In this document: positions 11,841 to 35,492 of the stretch, in pieces
How the letters are laid out: the number at the start of each line of letters is the position of its first letter
Position numbering within the stretch: the first letter of the stretch is position 1
Origin: Phallusia mammillata
Lineage: Eukaryota; Chordata; Ascidiacea; Phlebobranchia; Ascidiidae
Assembly (NCBI GenBank): GCA_003260075.1
Contig: QLIY01000492.1
Location: forward strand, 1-64,000
Length of the DNA stretch: 64,000 nucleotides
Direction: 5' to 3'
Notes under the pieces: generated by a model
Databases searched by the model: none
Told to the model about the DNA's origin: nothing
The model's input: only the letters and a program-made list of their open reading frames with translations
Program-made: the position numbers and the translations under genes

Positions 11841-12608
11841 ATGTCAGGACTTTTAGCCAACAAGGTAGCAGTGGTCACTGGAGCTGCAAGTGGGATTGGA
11901 AAAGCAGTTTGTTCCCGTTTCCTAGCAGAAGGAGCAAAAGTTTTGATGGTGGATAAAAACCAGGATTTACTATCTAAAACCTTTGATGATTTTGGACATG
12001 ACCATGCAAATTCCGTTAAAATGTTTATGGGTAATGTTGCAGATGAAACCACTGCTATTGATGCATTTAAGACAACTTCTTCCCAATTTTCTGCTCCCAG
12101 TACAGTGCTAGTGAACTGTGCTGGTGGAGGAATCAGTTCACCCATTAACAAGACAACTGTCCAGGATTTTAAAACTGTTGTTGATGGAAATTTGTTGGGA
12201 GTTTTTATCTTTACTAAGCACTTTCTTCAAAACCTTGAATATGGAAGAAATCTACCATTGGTGAATGCTAGCATTGTAAATATTGCAAGCATGGCTGGTA
12301 AAGTGGGGATGGATAGACATGCTAGTTATGCAGCAGCTAAAAGTGGTGTAATTGCTTTTACCAAGTCCACCTGTATGGAAGTTGCTAGATATGGTATCCG
12401 GTGTAATGCAATTCTGCCAGGGTTTGTTGAAACTCCTATTTTGGACAAAATAAGTGAGTCTTACCTGGCCGCGAGTGTCCAAATGAATCCACTTAAACGA
12501 TTGGGCAAACCACATGAAGTTGCAAATTCTTGTCTGTTTTTAGCTTCAGACGAAAGTTCGTATGTGAATGGAGCAGCATTGGAAGTCTCTGGGGGACTAA
12601 TGGCATAG
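11841..12608 (+). CDS. HSD17B8: Short-chain dehydrogenase/reductase, 17-beta-HSD8 / 3-oxoacyl-ACP reductase type
   Basis: 255-residue intronless SDR. The cofactor-binding loop TGAASGIG is at residues 13-20. Asp38 at the end of the second strand argues for NAD(H). NCAG is at 92-95, and the catalytic tetrad is Asn117, Ser150, Tyr163, Lys167 (YAAAK). The C-terminal half carries RYGIRCNAILPGFVETP and ends ALEVSGGLMA, the pattern I know from HSD17B8, the mitochondrial 3-ketoacyl-ACP reductase alpha subunit of fatty-acid synthesis, which also oxidises estradiol. The start is the first ATG in frame, and the family N-terminus follows at once. Other 250-residue SDRs such as DHRS or HSD17B14 types are possible. 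FBXO3 lies about 0.5 kb downstream on the same strand, less once the duplicated joints are removed. Confidence 0.85.
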   Translation: MSGLLANKVAVVTGAASGIGKAVCSRFLAEGAKVLMVDKNQDLLSKTFDDFGHDHANSVKMFMGNVADETTAIDAFKTTSSQFSAPSTVLVNCAGGGISSPINKTTVQDFKTVVDGNLLGVFIFTKHFLQNLEYGRNLPLVNASIVNIASMAGKVGMDRHASYAAAKSGVIAFTKSTCMEVARYGIRCNAILPGFVETPILDKISESYLAASVQMNPLKRLGKPHEVANSCLFLASDESSYVNGAALEVSGGLMA

Positions 12609-12783
12609 TGTGTAAAATGAGGTGCAATAATTAATTATCAGTACCTCACAATAAGATATGCAATTGTTTTGTATTAATTATGATTCCTACCTGCTTCTTT
12701 GTTGTATTTGCTAAGTGACAAGTTTGTGTATTAACATACCTCTTTTTGAAATGTTATTTAAGAATGCACATGAGACCCATTGA

Positions 12784-13080
12784 ATGTCTTTACATTTACA
12801 TGTTATCAGAAGCAATATGCAAAATGTAATTTAGTGTTTGCCCCCCCCCCGTCTTTACATTTACATGTTATCAGAAGCAATATGCAAAATGTAATTTACT
12901 GTTTAAAGACGTTTAATTGTATCTAAATGTAGGTTAATAATGTGACTTGTTGCAGTTAATATGTAATAATTTTAATTTTTTAGGAAAATGACTAGTTAAC
13001 ACCCCCCCCCCTAGGTTAATAATGTGACTTGTTGCAGTTAATATGTAATAATTTTAATTGTTTAGGAAAATGACTAAGTA
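12784..13080. repeat. Two C-run joints with duplicated flanks between SDR and FBXO3
   Basis: C runs at 12841-12850 and 13002-13011. The roughly 50 bp before the first run recur after it (12851-12903), and 12932-12996 recurs at 13013-13077. Collapsing them brings the SDR stop to within roughly 330-360 bp of the FBXO3 start. TTTTAATTGTTTAG (to 13065) lies 21 nt before the FBXO3 ATG and looks like a 3' splice acceptor. Confidence 0.75.
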
Positions 13081-13086
13081 CTTAAA

Positions 13087-14301
13087 ATGGAAAGAGATAG
13101 GGATATTAGTAATTTACCTGATTTTGCATATCATGAAGTTTTCAAATACCTTGACTACAAAGACATCAGAAGTGCAAGCCTAGCCTGCAAACATTGGAAT
13201 GCAATATCCTCCGAAGATATAATCTGGAAACCGTTGTGCAAATTCTATTGGCTGTTGGAAACCATTCCTGACAATTGTGTGACATGGAAAGATGCCTTTA
13301 CACTATTTGAGCAAAAATACAGTGACTATATAAATGAATACAGGCATATTAAGGGAGCATGGTCAAAAATTGAAAAGTGGTATGAAAACAATTGCCCTGA
13401 AGTTCTTCACAACTTGTAAGATGGGATTGATGAGTCTACCCTTGAAGAATTTGAGAAAGAAAATGGTGTATTTCTGCCAAAAGATTTAAAGCTTTCATTT
13501 TTGTTACACAATGGACAATCCGGTGAGGCTGAAATCGGAATTCTTGGAAGTTTGTTTGAACAGTCATCATTTACAGCTGGAAACATGATTTCGAACTTTC
13601 TATGTTCGTTTGAGACATCCCAGGAGAATTACAATAACAGTCGGAAAATGTTGCTGTTAAATGTGTCACCAGATCCTGAAGTTTTAGTGTCTCCTGCCAA
13701 ATTTTTCCTGTTTTATCAGAAACTTTCTGAGGCTGACCAGGAAGAAAATACGAACGACATTGTAGCATGTTCAAGATATGTCACTGGAGAAAATTATGTT
13801 GCTTCTGAATCATACACACAGTGGCTGTGGGAATTTGCTGAGAAACTGGCAAGCGGCAGTTTTGCTACCATAAATGGGCAAGTAGCACTTTATGATAGCA
13901 CTACAGAAGTAAAAGCTGTCACAGAAAATATCACAGTAACAGTAAGATGGGCTTTTGTGCCGGGATGGAACCAAAACCAGGCACGATTTGAATACTTTAT
14001 CCAAATGGAAATGGATGAAACGGCACCTGAGCATGAGGCATGTAAACTAGAAAGTCGTTATTGGATTATTCGTGATGATGACACTAAACATCATGAAACA
14101 GTTTCTGGCAATGGTGTTGTGGGAGCATACCCAACTATGAAACCAGGAGCAAAATTCTATTGGCAAAGTAGCACCTGGTTTCAAAACAAAGGATGCATGG
14201 GAGGTCACTTTGTTATGCACAGACTACGTAACCCTGGGTTCAAAATAAATGTAGCCTGTCCAAACTTTTACATGGTGTCTCCTTGGAAGAAACTAAATTG
14301 A
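13087..14301 (+). pseudogene. FBXO3: FBXO3-like F-box protein (F-box, SMI1/KNR4, ApaG) with one in-frame stop
   Basis: One uninterrupted frame of 405 codons except for TAA at 13417-13419 (codon 111). Residues about 8-53 are an F-box (LPDFAYHEVFKYL...WKPLCKFYW), which binds SKP1 in SCF ubiquitin ligases. After the stop, LEEFEKENGVFLPKDLKLSF and LLHNGQ match the SMI1/KNR4 (SUKH) domain. The C-terminal third is an ApaG domain (KLESRYWIIRD, GVVGAYPTMKPG, GGHFVMHR). This three-domain order is specific to FBXO3. Similarity runs straight through the stop with no frameshift, and no intron fits. It may be a null allele, a sequencing error, or a recent retrocopy, since it has no introns. If real, translation yields only the F-box part. 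A poly(A) signal AATAAA lies at 14412. Confidence 0.85.
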
Positions 14302-14411
14302 AACTCTGTTCTTTGTGTACAAATTGTAATTGTATTTTGGTGTGTTTGTAATTTGCATGGTTCACTACAACTAACACATTTTTGTGCAATATGTTTACAG
14401 TTTTTTGTGTA

Positions 14412-14417
14412 AATAAA
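14412..14417 (+). promoter_or_regulatory. Poly(A) signal of the FBXO3-like gene
   Basis: AATAAA about 110 nt past the TGA at 14299-14301. It is the only good match in the first 300 nt downstream. Confidence 0.5.
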
Positions 14418-14854
14418 CAAACTAACATTTACAAGCAATGTCTGTGTAAATATCTGCCTACGTGATTATTAGATAGCAACATTTGTGTAGGTTAGTATGT
14501 TTTGGTCTGGCTGTAATAGACAGAATTGGAACTTGGAAGTAATGAGAAAAAAATCTATTTTGTACACATATACGGCAAGTGACCCCTTACATCCCTATGA
14601 CACATTTGTCTCATGTACTTCTGAAATTTGATGATGTACAGTAAAACAAATAAAACTAGTTTCTGTTTTGTTTGTGCTATTTTCTCAAATCTCAGCTATT
14701 ACCATCAGAAAAACCATTATATCAAACAAACTAAAATTAAACCACAATTTGCAGGCATTAGGACATGTTTAATTGTACCAAATGTGAAAATTCAACATAA
14801 TAAGTTAACCTTGTATACCAAACAGTGAAAAGTCAGGTGACATAAACGCAGTTT

Positions 14855-15214
14855 TCATTTCTCCTTCGCTGCAAGTTCGTCAACAATTTTTGCATATTGG
14901 CTTTTAGCTTCATCTTTACTCATAGACCCAAGAGAACTCCATGCCTTCCATTTTGCTTGTCCCACGAAATTAAATGCTCCTGGCTTGTCAGTTGTGTTTT
15001 CACCGATTGTGGCTTGCTTAAAAAGTGCGTACATCTGTAATTTAACGTCATTTCCAGGATCTTCTTTTAACGTGTTTAATTTTTCTTTTGCAGCTGCAAA
15101 ATCAGTGTCCACGTCTGTAGACATTAATCGCACATTACCCCGCATAAGTATGGCATTCTGCCGTTGAATCGTTCGCCAAACGTTACTAAAAAGAAATCTG
15201 GTTTGTTTTGCCAT
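14855..15214 (-). CDS. Acyl-CoA-binding protein with an N-terminal extension (possible mitochondrial form)
   Basis: 119 residues, one exon. The core from about residue 31 is a complete ACBP domain: FAAAKEKL, then YALFKQATIG, the PG of the acyl-CoA-binding loop, KWKAWSSLGSMSK, and a YAKIVDEL end. It binds long-chain acyl-CoA esters and buffers or delivers them to lipid metabolism. Typical ACBP is 86-90 residues and begins at about Met31 here. The extra 30 residues are rich in Arg, Ser and hydrophobics with no acidic residue (KQTRFLFSNVWRTIQRQ), like a mitochondrial presequence. Either a mitochondrial ACBP or an upstream in-frame ATG is possible. KDM2 is the next gene upstream on the same strand. 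Confidence 0.85.
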   Translation of the reverse strand: MAKQTRFLFSNVWRTIQRQNAILMRGNVRLMSTDVDTDFAAAKEKLNTLKEDPGNDVKLQMYALFKQATIGENTTDKPGAFNFVGQAKWKAWSSLGSMSKDEAKSQYAKIVDELAAKEK

Positions 15215-15692
15215 ATTTGTTTCTCACGGTCATTTAAAGAAAACTGCAATGTCCTAACTTATGGGAATTCCCCCTGGTTGTTGTTGCTGTTACGACCGCC
15301 ACCTAACGGACAAATTTTCTTAAATTCCTTGTCACTTTTAGCAACGCTAGTAAGTATTATAAAAACAGTTTTGTCCTTGCAACTTAATCAATGAAAAAAA
15401 TCAGTCTCTTCCACCTAAGATTTGAAACGTGCATCTTTTCCATAGTACACTGTCTCAATTGTCTCATAAATACTACACACAAAATATTTGAAACAAAAAA
15501 TGTACTTTTTACAACAGGAAAAGAAGTGAACAAAAATCAGCAAACTTCAAATGAAGGCAGAAATACTACGCATAGCTCCGTGAATAATTTTGTTTTACAG
15601 CGATGCATGCTTTTAATTATTTTTGGGTAAATACACATTGAGGATAATTTGCACAGCTACAAAAACATTTTATGTAACTACATTTTAACGAC

Positions 15693-19027
<3,335 letters not shown>

Positions 19028-21468
19028 GGTATACTTGTTACATAATCATTACAGGCCTACAAAAGTTAAAGGCGTTGATCACAAAATCACCCTAAAAACA
19101 TGTTGTTTGTTTTTTAGGTTGTTATTTTGATGAACTTTTATGCATTGATGTAAACTTACATAAATAACGCTTAAAATGTTCACACCAAAGCCACGACTTA
19201 GGTACATAAAGCGCGTTTGCACTACATTTTACTTGTAGACATGTTTTGCAACGCGTGTTAAATGGGCTTTCCAAACTACATGGGGCAACAAAAAAACGTT
19301 TTAGTTAGTAAAACAAAAGTATTAGCGTCTAGCATTAACAAAACTGTAACCGAAATTCCGTACAGTAGTTTGCTAAACACACAATTTCCACCCCCCCCCC
19401 AAAAGTATTAGCGTCTAGCATTAACAAAACTGTAACCGAAATTCCGTAGAGTAGTTTGTTAAACCGACAATTTCCGAAAAATCTTATGTCAGTTTGGCAA
19501 AGTCGTACCGAAATGTATGATTCGGGCAGTTGTCAAAGCGAAAATTTTGCGTTTTCTGTTTGCAAACGGAATTATTATTCATACAATTAGCTGTAAAAGT
19601 TTGTTAAAAGTATAAACTTCCACAATATTTGCAAAATTTATTTCAGGCTGTTGGCAAACATTTTTTATTAGCGTTGTTTCAACGCATCTTTACCATTTTC
19701 AGAAAAGCTGTTTCGGCAAAATTATTTTGTTTTCAGCAAAGTAACAGCTTTATTTGGTTATTTTTATTAATGTCCAGTAAATTTTTAATTGTTTGTATTA
19801 AAAGCTTTATTTGCAAGTGCACGAAAAGTAGTTTTTCACTCGAACATTTTTCATATTAATAGCATATCTGGTTAGTTGATAAGATTCGAATCATTTTTAA
19901 AATACTCTAAACTTATTACATTGGATTGAAACGATCTAATAGTGATCCCAAATTAATGTTTGCTTATATATTTTACGACTTTGGCCGAAATTAGTTGCCA
20001 TTTCGGCGTTTAAATATATATTTTGTTCATTACTCCACGCCGCATTTACCATTAAAGGTTGGTTTAGTTGACCGTTGGTTATATGTTTGGCGCATCAAAC
20101 ATATTTTTATCCACTCAATCTTAAATGAGTTTTTTGCATTGTCGTATATCAAGGGCGATTTTAACCGAAATTTGCAGTTACGCTATTTCCAAAATGTCGG
20201 ACAAGGAGAAAAGAATCAGCGCAAGCGATCACCTTTGTCGCTTTGTTTGTTCTCACATTGGTTCGTGCAAACAAGCGTGCGAAATTTTTTAGTCTTTGTA
20301 TGTGGATTTGTGGACAAACAAAGTCATTGGTGTAATCATTAAACAAAAATCTATTAGAAACTTTACTACATCTAAAAACTGATAACATTAATCCAAAATT
20401 GTTGTTGAACTGATCGTTTTTCGGCTTAAATTTGATCTATGACAAACACTGTACAAGTCAGCAGGTTACAAATCTTGAAAAACTTTAGCCACACCCTAAC
20501 GACAAAACCCAAAACAGTCAAAAGTAAAAACGCTCAAAGCTAGTCAAAGCAATTCTTCTTTTTCTTTTGCGGCAACCTACTTTAAAATCCCCACTTGCCG
20601 CTTTTCACACACTTTTAAATGTTGAAACCGTTGGCAAAAAATTGCTTTAACCAGTGGTGAGATTCAAATTTTTTGTCAGCCGGTTCTACCACAAAAGTCA
20701 TATTTTTTAGCCGGTTCTGCTACAAAAAGTCCATTGACCGTACCCGGTAATGCTAACCGGTTCGCTGATCTCATAAAATTTCGTGAGACGGTTCTATGTA
20801 GAACCGATGCGAACAGCTGAATCCCACCACTGGCTTTAACCCTCCTTTGTTTTGCATCATAATCAAATCAAAAAGGGGGTTTTAAGCTTTGTAGGTGACA
20901 TTGTGACTCCTATGGCTGACCACACGCTGTTTTACCAAAGTTTTAACAAAAAATACATGAACGGCCACAAGCGTCCGTGAGAGCTTATTTTATCACGTAA
21001 CACAGCAAGTATAAAAAACTTTGTGAGACTGCAAGACCTTGTTGAACGGGTAAGGAACCACTGCTCTGGATTAAACCACTTTTATGAACATCCTACTGAT
21101 CCTAGTACAAAATATCCGCGGTCCGATTGGCCTTGACTTTGCCCTTGTCTTTGGAACGAAAATGTATGAAGACAACTTCACGAAAACCACTATTCTCGTC
21201 AATGCACAGTGTGGTAAATTGGCGAACACTAACAATTTTGACAATGTAAGCAAAAACTGAATAATTGTAGGTCAGGCTACACAAAAACGCAAACCGTATA
21301 AAAAAAGTTTTACACTTTGCAGCATAAATCGCAACACTAAACATGTATCTCCTATGACGTCATACATCGCAATGTGACGTCACTGTTCCACTAGGGTCCA
21401 TTAAAAGTGACGTAATTTCCACAAATTCAACAGAACTTCATCTTTTGGAAATTTTTAAATGCACAAAT
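19028..21468. other. Intergenic between KDM2 (5' end) and SPG7 (3' end)
   Basis: No supported gene. It contains the KDM2 promoter side, a C-run joint at 19391-19400 whose roughly 70-bp left flank (from about 19316) is repeated after it, and one MITE (20652-20832). AT-rich with only short open frames. Confidence 0.6.
20652..20832. mobile_element. hAT-type MITE, 181 bp, family C
   Basis: Ends CAGTGGTGAGATTCA and TGAATCCCACCACTG, perfect target duplication GCTTTAAC (20644-20651, 20833-20840). Internal GCCGGTTCTRC-type repeats. A related inverted copy is at 26490-26718. Confidence 0.88.
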
Positions 21469-30994
<9,526 letters not shown>

Positions 30995-31151
30995 AAAGTC
31001 AAATTTAAAGACACATCAAAGTTTGCAAATACTACAATCAAGGAACATTTACAACCGGTCAAAATTTAGAATGTTATTAAAACGTAATGTCAAAAAAGTA
31101 AATTACCAATGTGTTTCAACCTTGATAATTTGTTGCAATTTCGAAAGTGTT

Positions 31152-32374
31152 TTAAGTTTTTAAGCCACTTGAAAAGTCACTAAATACGGCAATCATAAGT
31201 TTACGCTTAAAGCGGTTTGCTTCATTTGTTAAGTGTTCAATAATTCCCAGTTTCAACTTAGATGATCCCGTCAATTGACTCAGCAGTTTATGAGTTGCTT
31301 CATCATGTTTTCCCGGTCTTCGAATCAACTGGATGATTTTAGTCACAACTCCTTCATTAGCAGACTTGCTTTCATGTTCATTGTTATCAAGCGAAGCTAC
31401 TGGTGAAGAAACCTTTAAAGTGGAAATTTCTACTTCATCATTACTCACATCTTCAGTAGCAGTCTCATGTGACACTTCATCGAGCTCTTCACCAACTTTT
31501 ACAGCCACACCTTCATCAGAAGAAGATGCAGCGCTGGTGGGTTTTCCTTCAGCAATCTTTGGCAGAGGTTCAGATTTCAATTTATTGTTGCTTTCCACCT
31601 TCAAACTTTTCTTGTCTTTTAGACTCACTTTCACTTCAGCAGTGTACCTTGGGTGCGGACTGGAAGGACGCTTTCGTTTGTGAGGTGGCCCTGAATGGTC
31701 CAAAGATGTTTTTCGCTTGCTGCTCTGTCCTGCAGCTGAAGGTCCGTCGTAACCCTCTGTCTCATCAACCATCATTCCCTTTTCCTTGGCCAGTTTAAAT
31801 GGATTTCCGAATGTGTGCTGTCTTCGTGGGACATCTGGGTTTGCTTCTCTCAGTGGAACAGGCATGTTTTTCACATATTCCTGATAATTTCCCATCTGTG
31901 CAATGGGCTGATTGTGAACCTCTGCACGATCTTGCAGTCGGACACGAAGGGAGTTGGTTAGTTGCTCAAGCGCTGACCCAGAGCTGGCATTAAATGAGCC
32001 CTGAACAATTTGCTTGAAATTAATCTTCATGCTTCTGATTTGCTGCAACAGTCGATGTCTAGGAATGTCAAATGGATTGTGATAATCTCTCGGAAGAATC
32101 TTCTGTGGAAGATGTTCACCGAGGCGGAAGCCAGAAAACTCATCTACTTCAATTCGTCTGCATGCGTTTCCACTCTCAGCCATGTCACTCAACATCTTCT
32201 GGAAGTTGCAATGAGCAGCAATAGAGAAGGAGTTTGACCTTGGTTTCAAGAGGACACCTGGACGGGGTTTGGCAACATCTGTGGCAGCCATGTTGAATCT
32301 GTCAGCGGCTACTTTTGTTTGTTCTTTGAGTTTCTTCAAGTACACATTGACAGAGTAGCTTAAACCTGTTCCAT

Positions 32375-32459
<85 letters not shown>

Positions 32460-34060
32460 TACACCTTTAAGGTAATCCTCAAATGATCTTCTCCACTCTG
32501 GTGAAGGTTTCATCTTCTGTTTGATCAGTTGATCTATCAGTGGCAGAAGCATCGGGTAGTTGTAGGGCATCACAAACAGATTAACACTGGTGAGACTTGA
32601 GCTGGATTTAAGGTAGCCACAGGGATAGAATGTACCAGCCCCCCCCCCTACACCTTTAAGGTAATCCTCAAATGATCTTCTCCACTCTGGTGAAGGCTTC
32701 ATCTTCTGTTTGATCAGTTGATCTATCAGTGGCAGAAGCATTGGGTAATTGTAAGGCATCACAAACAGATTAACGCTGGTCAGACTTGAGCTGGATTTAA
32801 GGTAGCCACAGGGATAGAATGTGCCGCTGTGTTTGCCACAGTTATCAACATAAACTTGCCAACAAATGTGGGCATTTTTTTGCTCAAGGAGAACTTGTGT
32901 TAGTGGAGATGGCTCCAGTTCGTATTTGTCGTATGGAAAGTTTGTGAGTAGAAGTGGCTCTACGTTCTCACACACAAATCTGAGACCCCCCCCCCAATGT
33001 GGGCATTTTTTTGCTCAAGGAGAACTTGTGTTAGTGGAGATGGTTCTAGTTCATATTTGTCGTAAGGAAAGTTTGTGAGAAGAAGTGGCTCTACGTTTTC
33101 ACACACAAATCTAAGGGTTGGGTGAGCACTTCGCGGAGGCAAAGTCGGCGCATTTTGGTCAGGAAAATACGATTCTGGCAGAGGCCAATGACCAATTGGG
33201 GTTCCACTCTTTGGGCTTGGTCGGACATAAATCATTCTGTGCAAAGAATGCCATGAGAGAGTTTCGTTAGTGTTGGTTTTGACATCCATGGGTTCCACAT
33301 TACTAGGAACACCCTTTAAACCAAACTTCACCAGTTCTTCTTTTGAAAGTTCAGATTTATCAAAGTGAACTACAACTCCACTTTGCACTTTTTGCACCAA
33401 AGAATCAAGGCACTGCAGCAAAGTTTTCTGCGTTTTGATGCAGTACGACCGGCCACCAGTCACCTCACACATGAGACTTATTGGGGAAGGATCAGTTGGT
33501 ACACTGCCTAACTGCTCAGGTTCTTGTGTAGCACTTGCTGGAAGTCGAAGCACAAGAGAAAACAGGCGCTGATCCCAACGAAAAGGTTCTTTTGTGAGCT
33601 CAGAACCAGGAAGCAAATTGGTCATGGGAAGATGCAGTTCATCAAACACAGCAGACCGATTGCTTAGCTTACCACCATCAGTCAGCGCTATAACAATAGA
33701 TGGTTCCAAGTAGAATGGACTCCTCCCATGTCCGTAAGTGTCAATGCCTGTTAAATGTCGATTAATGCTCAACAAGTCAAAGGATAACTTCAAAGCATGG
33801 CCGAGTGTTGTTACGCCATCAGCTACAATGTTTTTTAATTTGTTGAGAGTAAACGTGTGATTTTGACATTCTTTCCAACCAGCTTTTATTCCGTGGTTGC
33901 CTTCATCGAGTGTAACAAGCATATATTTGTCAGTTCGATTGCATCTCTGTTTCACGAAGGTTTCAACTGCACTTTTTGCAACATCCAGCAATGTCGTGCC
34001 CATGTAACATTTCTGGTTCATTGACGCCGAGTTGTCAACGAGAAATACAATGGTCTGCAT
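31152..34060 (-). CDS. INTS6: Integrator complex subunit 6, intronless, broken by three assembly joints
   Basis: The N-terminal von Willebrand A domain has a MIDAS-like DNSAS at residues 9-13, LTDGGK, and the conserved GSELTKEPFRWDQRLF and CEVTGGRSY. The middle holds PIGHWPLPES, FPDQNAPTLPPR, KYELEPSPLTQ and NLFVMPYNYP. The C-terminal helical domain (IRRPGKHDEATHKLL, EANRFKRKL) is the INTS6/SAGE1/DDX26 end. INTS6 links PP2A to the Integrator snRNA-processing and transcription-attenuation complex in the nucleus. Three C runs interrupt it. At 32986-32995 and 32639-32648 coding sequence is repeated on both sides. At 32376-32459 (84 nt) about 28-30 residues are missing, the length found between YLK and YGLSYSV in the human protein. 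No introns are seen. The stop lies 157 bp before the SPG7 start. Confidence 0.92.
32376..32459. other. 84-nt C run replacing INTS6 coding sequence
   Basis: The flanks are adjacent parts of the INTS6 frame with a stretch missing between them. The run length (28 codons) almost equals the residues expected there from the human protein, so its length seems to be a real gap estimate. Confidence 0.85.
32460..33110. repeat. Allelic coding duplicates in INTS6 around two C-run joints
   Basis: 32460-32638 and 32649-32825 encode the same roughly 59 residues with about seven nucleotide differences, all synonymous by eye. 32866-32985 and 32996-33110 are a second such pair. Purely synonymous change marks two functional alleles rather than a domain duplication. 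Confidence 0.85.
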
Positions 34061-35492
34061 TGTATTTAATTAATAACTATTTCTGGGCCACTAAACCAAA
34101 ATTGTTTACAAATCGTTCATAATTTAAAACTATTAACCTACGGGTCCGGATAACAAACCCCCCCCCCGCCGAGTTGTCAACGAGAAATACAATGGTCTGC
34201 ATTGTATTTAATTAACAACGGCCAACACTAAACCAAAATTGTTTACAAATCGTTCATAATTAAAAACTATTAACCTACGGGTCTGCATAACAAATGCATT
34301 TTATTAAACCAAACGTAAGAATACAAAACAGGGTGTAGTGTGATAAATTTTGGTCATGTGTAAAAAGCAATTGCAAAAACTACAAACAAAACAAGAGTTT
34401 CACAAAAACAAAACAACCCCCCCCCCCCAAAAATTTTAATAGACAATACGAACTAAATTCTAATTTGATTTTGGGGACAGCACAATAAAGGCGTTTGTAA
34501 AAAGTTTCTCGTTGCCTCGTGCAACAACAAGCTGCAGCTTTATAAGTAATTTACCCCTTGGTTTGTTATTGACGTTATAGTAGTAAGTTATTTACGGCAT
34601 AGTCAATGGAGGGCTTAAAATCGAGTAAATACGCTATAGTTCATTCGATTTGGGATAACCTTCTCCGGTGGCATATTTTCAACATGCAACCCTTTAGCAA
34701 CCCCCCCCCCCGTGAGAATGCAAAAACAGGTTGTAGTGTGATAAATTTTGGTTATGTTCAAATACTATGTGTAAAAAGCAATTGCAAAAACTACAAACAA
34801 AACAAGAGTTTTACAAAAACAAAACAACGTGACTTTCAGTTTTCACTGGGTCGGGTTTTGCTTCGCTACAACGATAATTCCTCATGCGTAACAAAGATCT
34901 GTAATTTCTCATGCGTGAATTTCGAAAACGTTTGCGATTTATTATTCACTGTTCAAATCCAAATTAGTAAATACAAATTTTAATTTACCCCATAGTAATA
35001 AGTTATTTACCTTATAGTCAATGAAGGGCGGATTAAAATCGAGTAAATGCGCTACAGTTCATTGGATTTGGGATAACCTTGTCCGGTAGCATATTTTCAA
35101 CATGCAACCATTTAGAAATCGGAGATCTTTGTCAATCACAAAATTTTCCGTTTATTCAACATTTTTGAAAGTAAAAAAGACCCAAAAAGAAAAAAACGTA
35201 CTGAAACCGACAATGAAAAAACAACAGTTGTTCTGAGTAAACTGTGACGTCATACCATCACATGACCGCTGTTTTTGATTTTTCATTTTAGTTTTTACGG
35301 AAGTAAACACAATCATGGCGAATTTGCTGCAGAAAATAATTGTCTTATTTGTCTCAAAAACATTCGCCTGATTAAACACTTTTTGTAGTTTCTGGAAAAG
35401 TCTAACAAACGTTTGTGTGTTTTTCTTTTTAGAAATTGTTGCAGACAGTTTTGTTGTTGATTTGTACGAGTAACGTCAATAAGTCGTGCAAG
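34061..35492. other. Intergenic between INTS6 and tetraspanin (divergent), three C-run joints
   Basis: C runs at 34158-34167, 34417-34428 and 34701-34711. The first 35 or so bases of INTS6 coding sequence recur at 34168-34202. 34316-34416 recurs from 34712, and 34618-34700 recurs at about 35038-35115. After collapsing these, roughly 0.6-0.8 kb remains as a shared bidirectional promoter region. Confidence 0.65.

Noticed and set aside
19995..20388. Open frame of about 115 codons and its antisense shadow
   Set aside because: Composition follows the intergenic background and there is no recognisable motif or exon chain.
32460..32830. Apparent internal domain duplication in INTS6
   Set aside because: The two copies encode identical residues with only synonymous differences and are separated by a C run, so they are alleles side by side.
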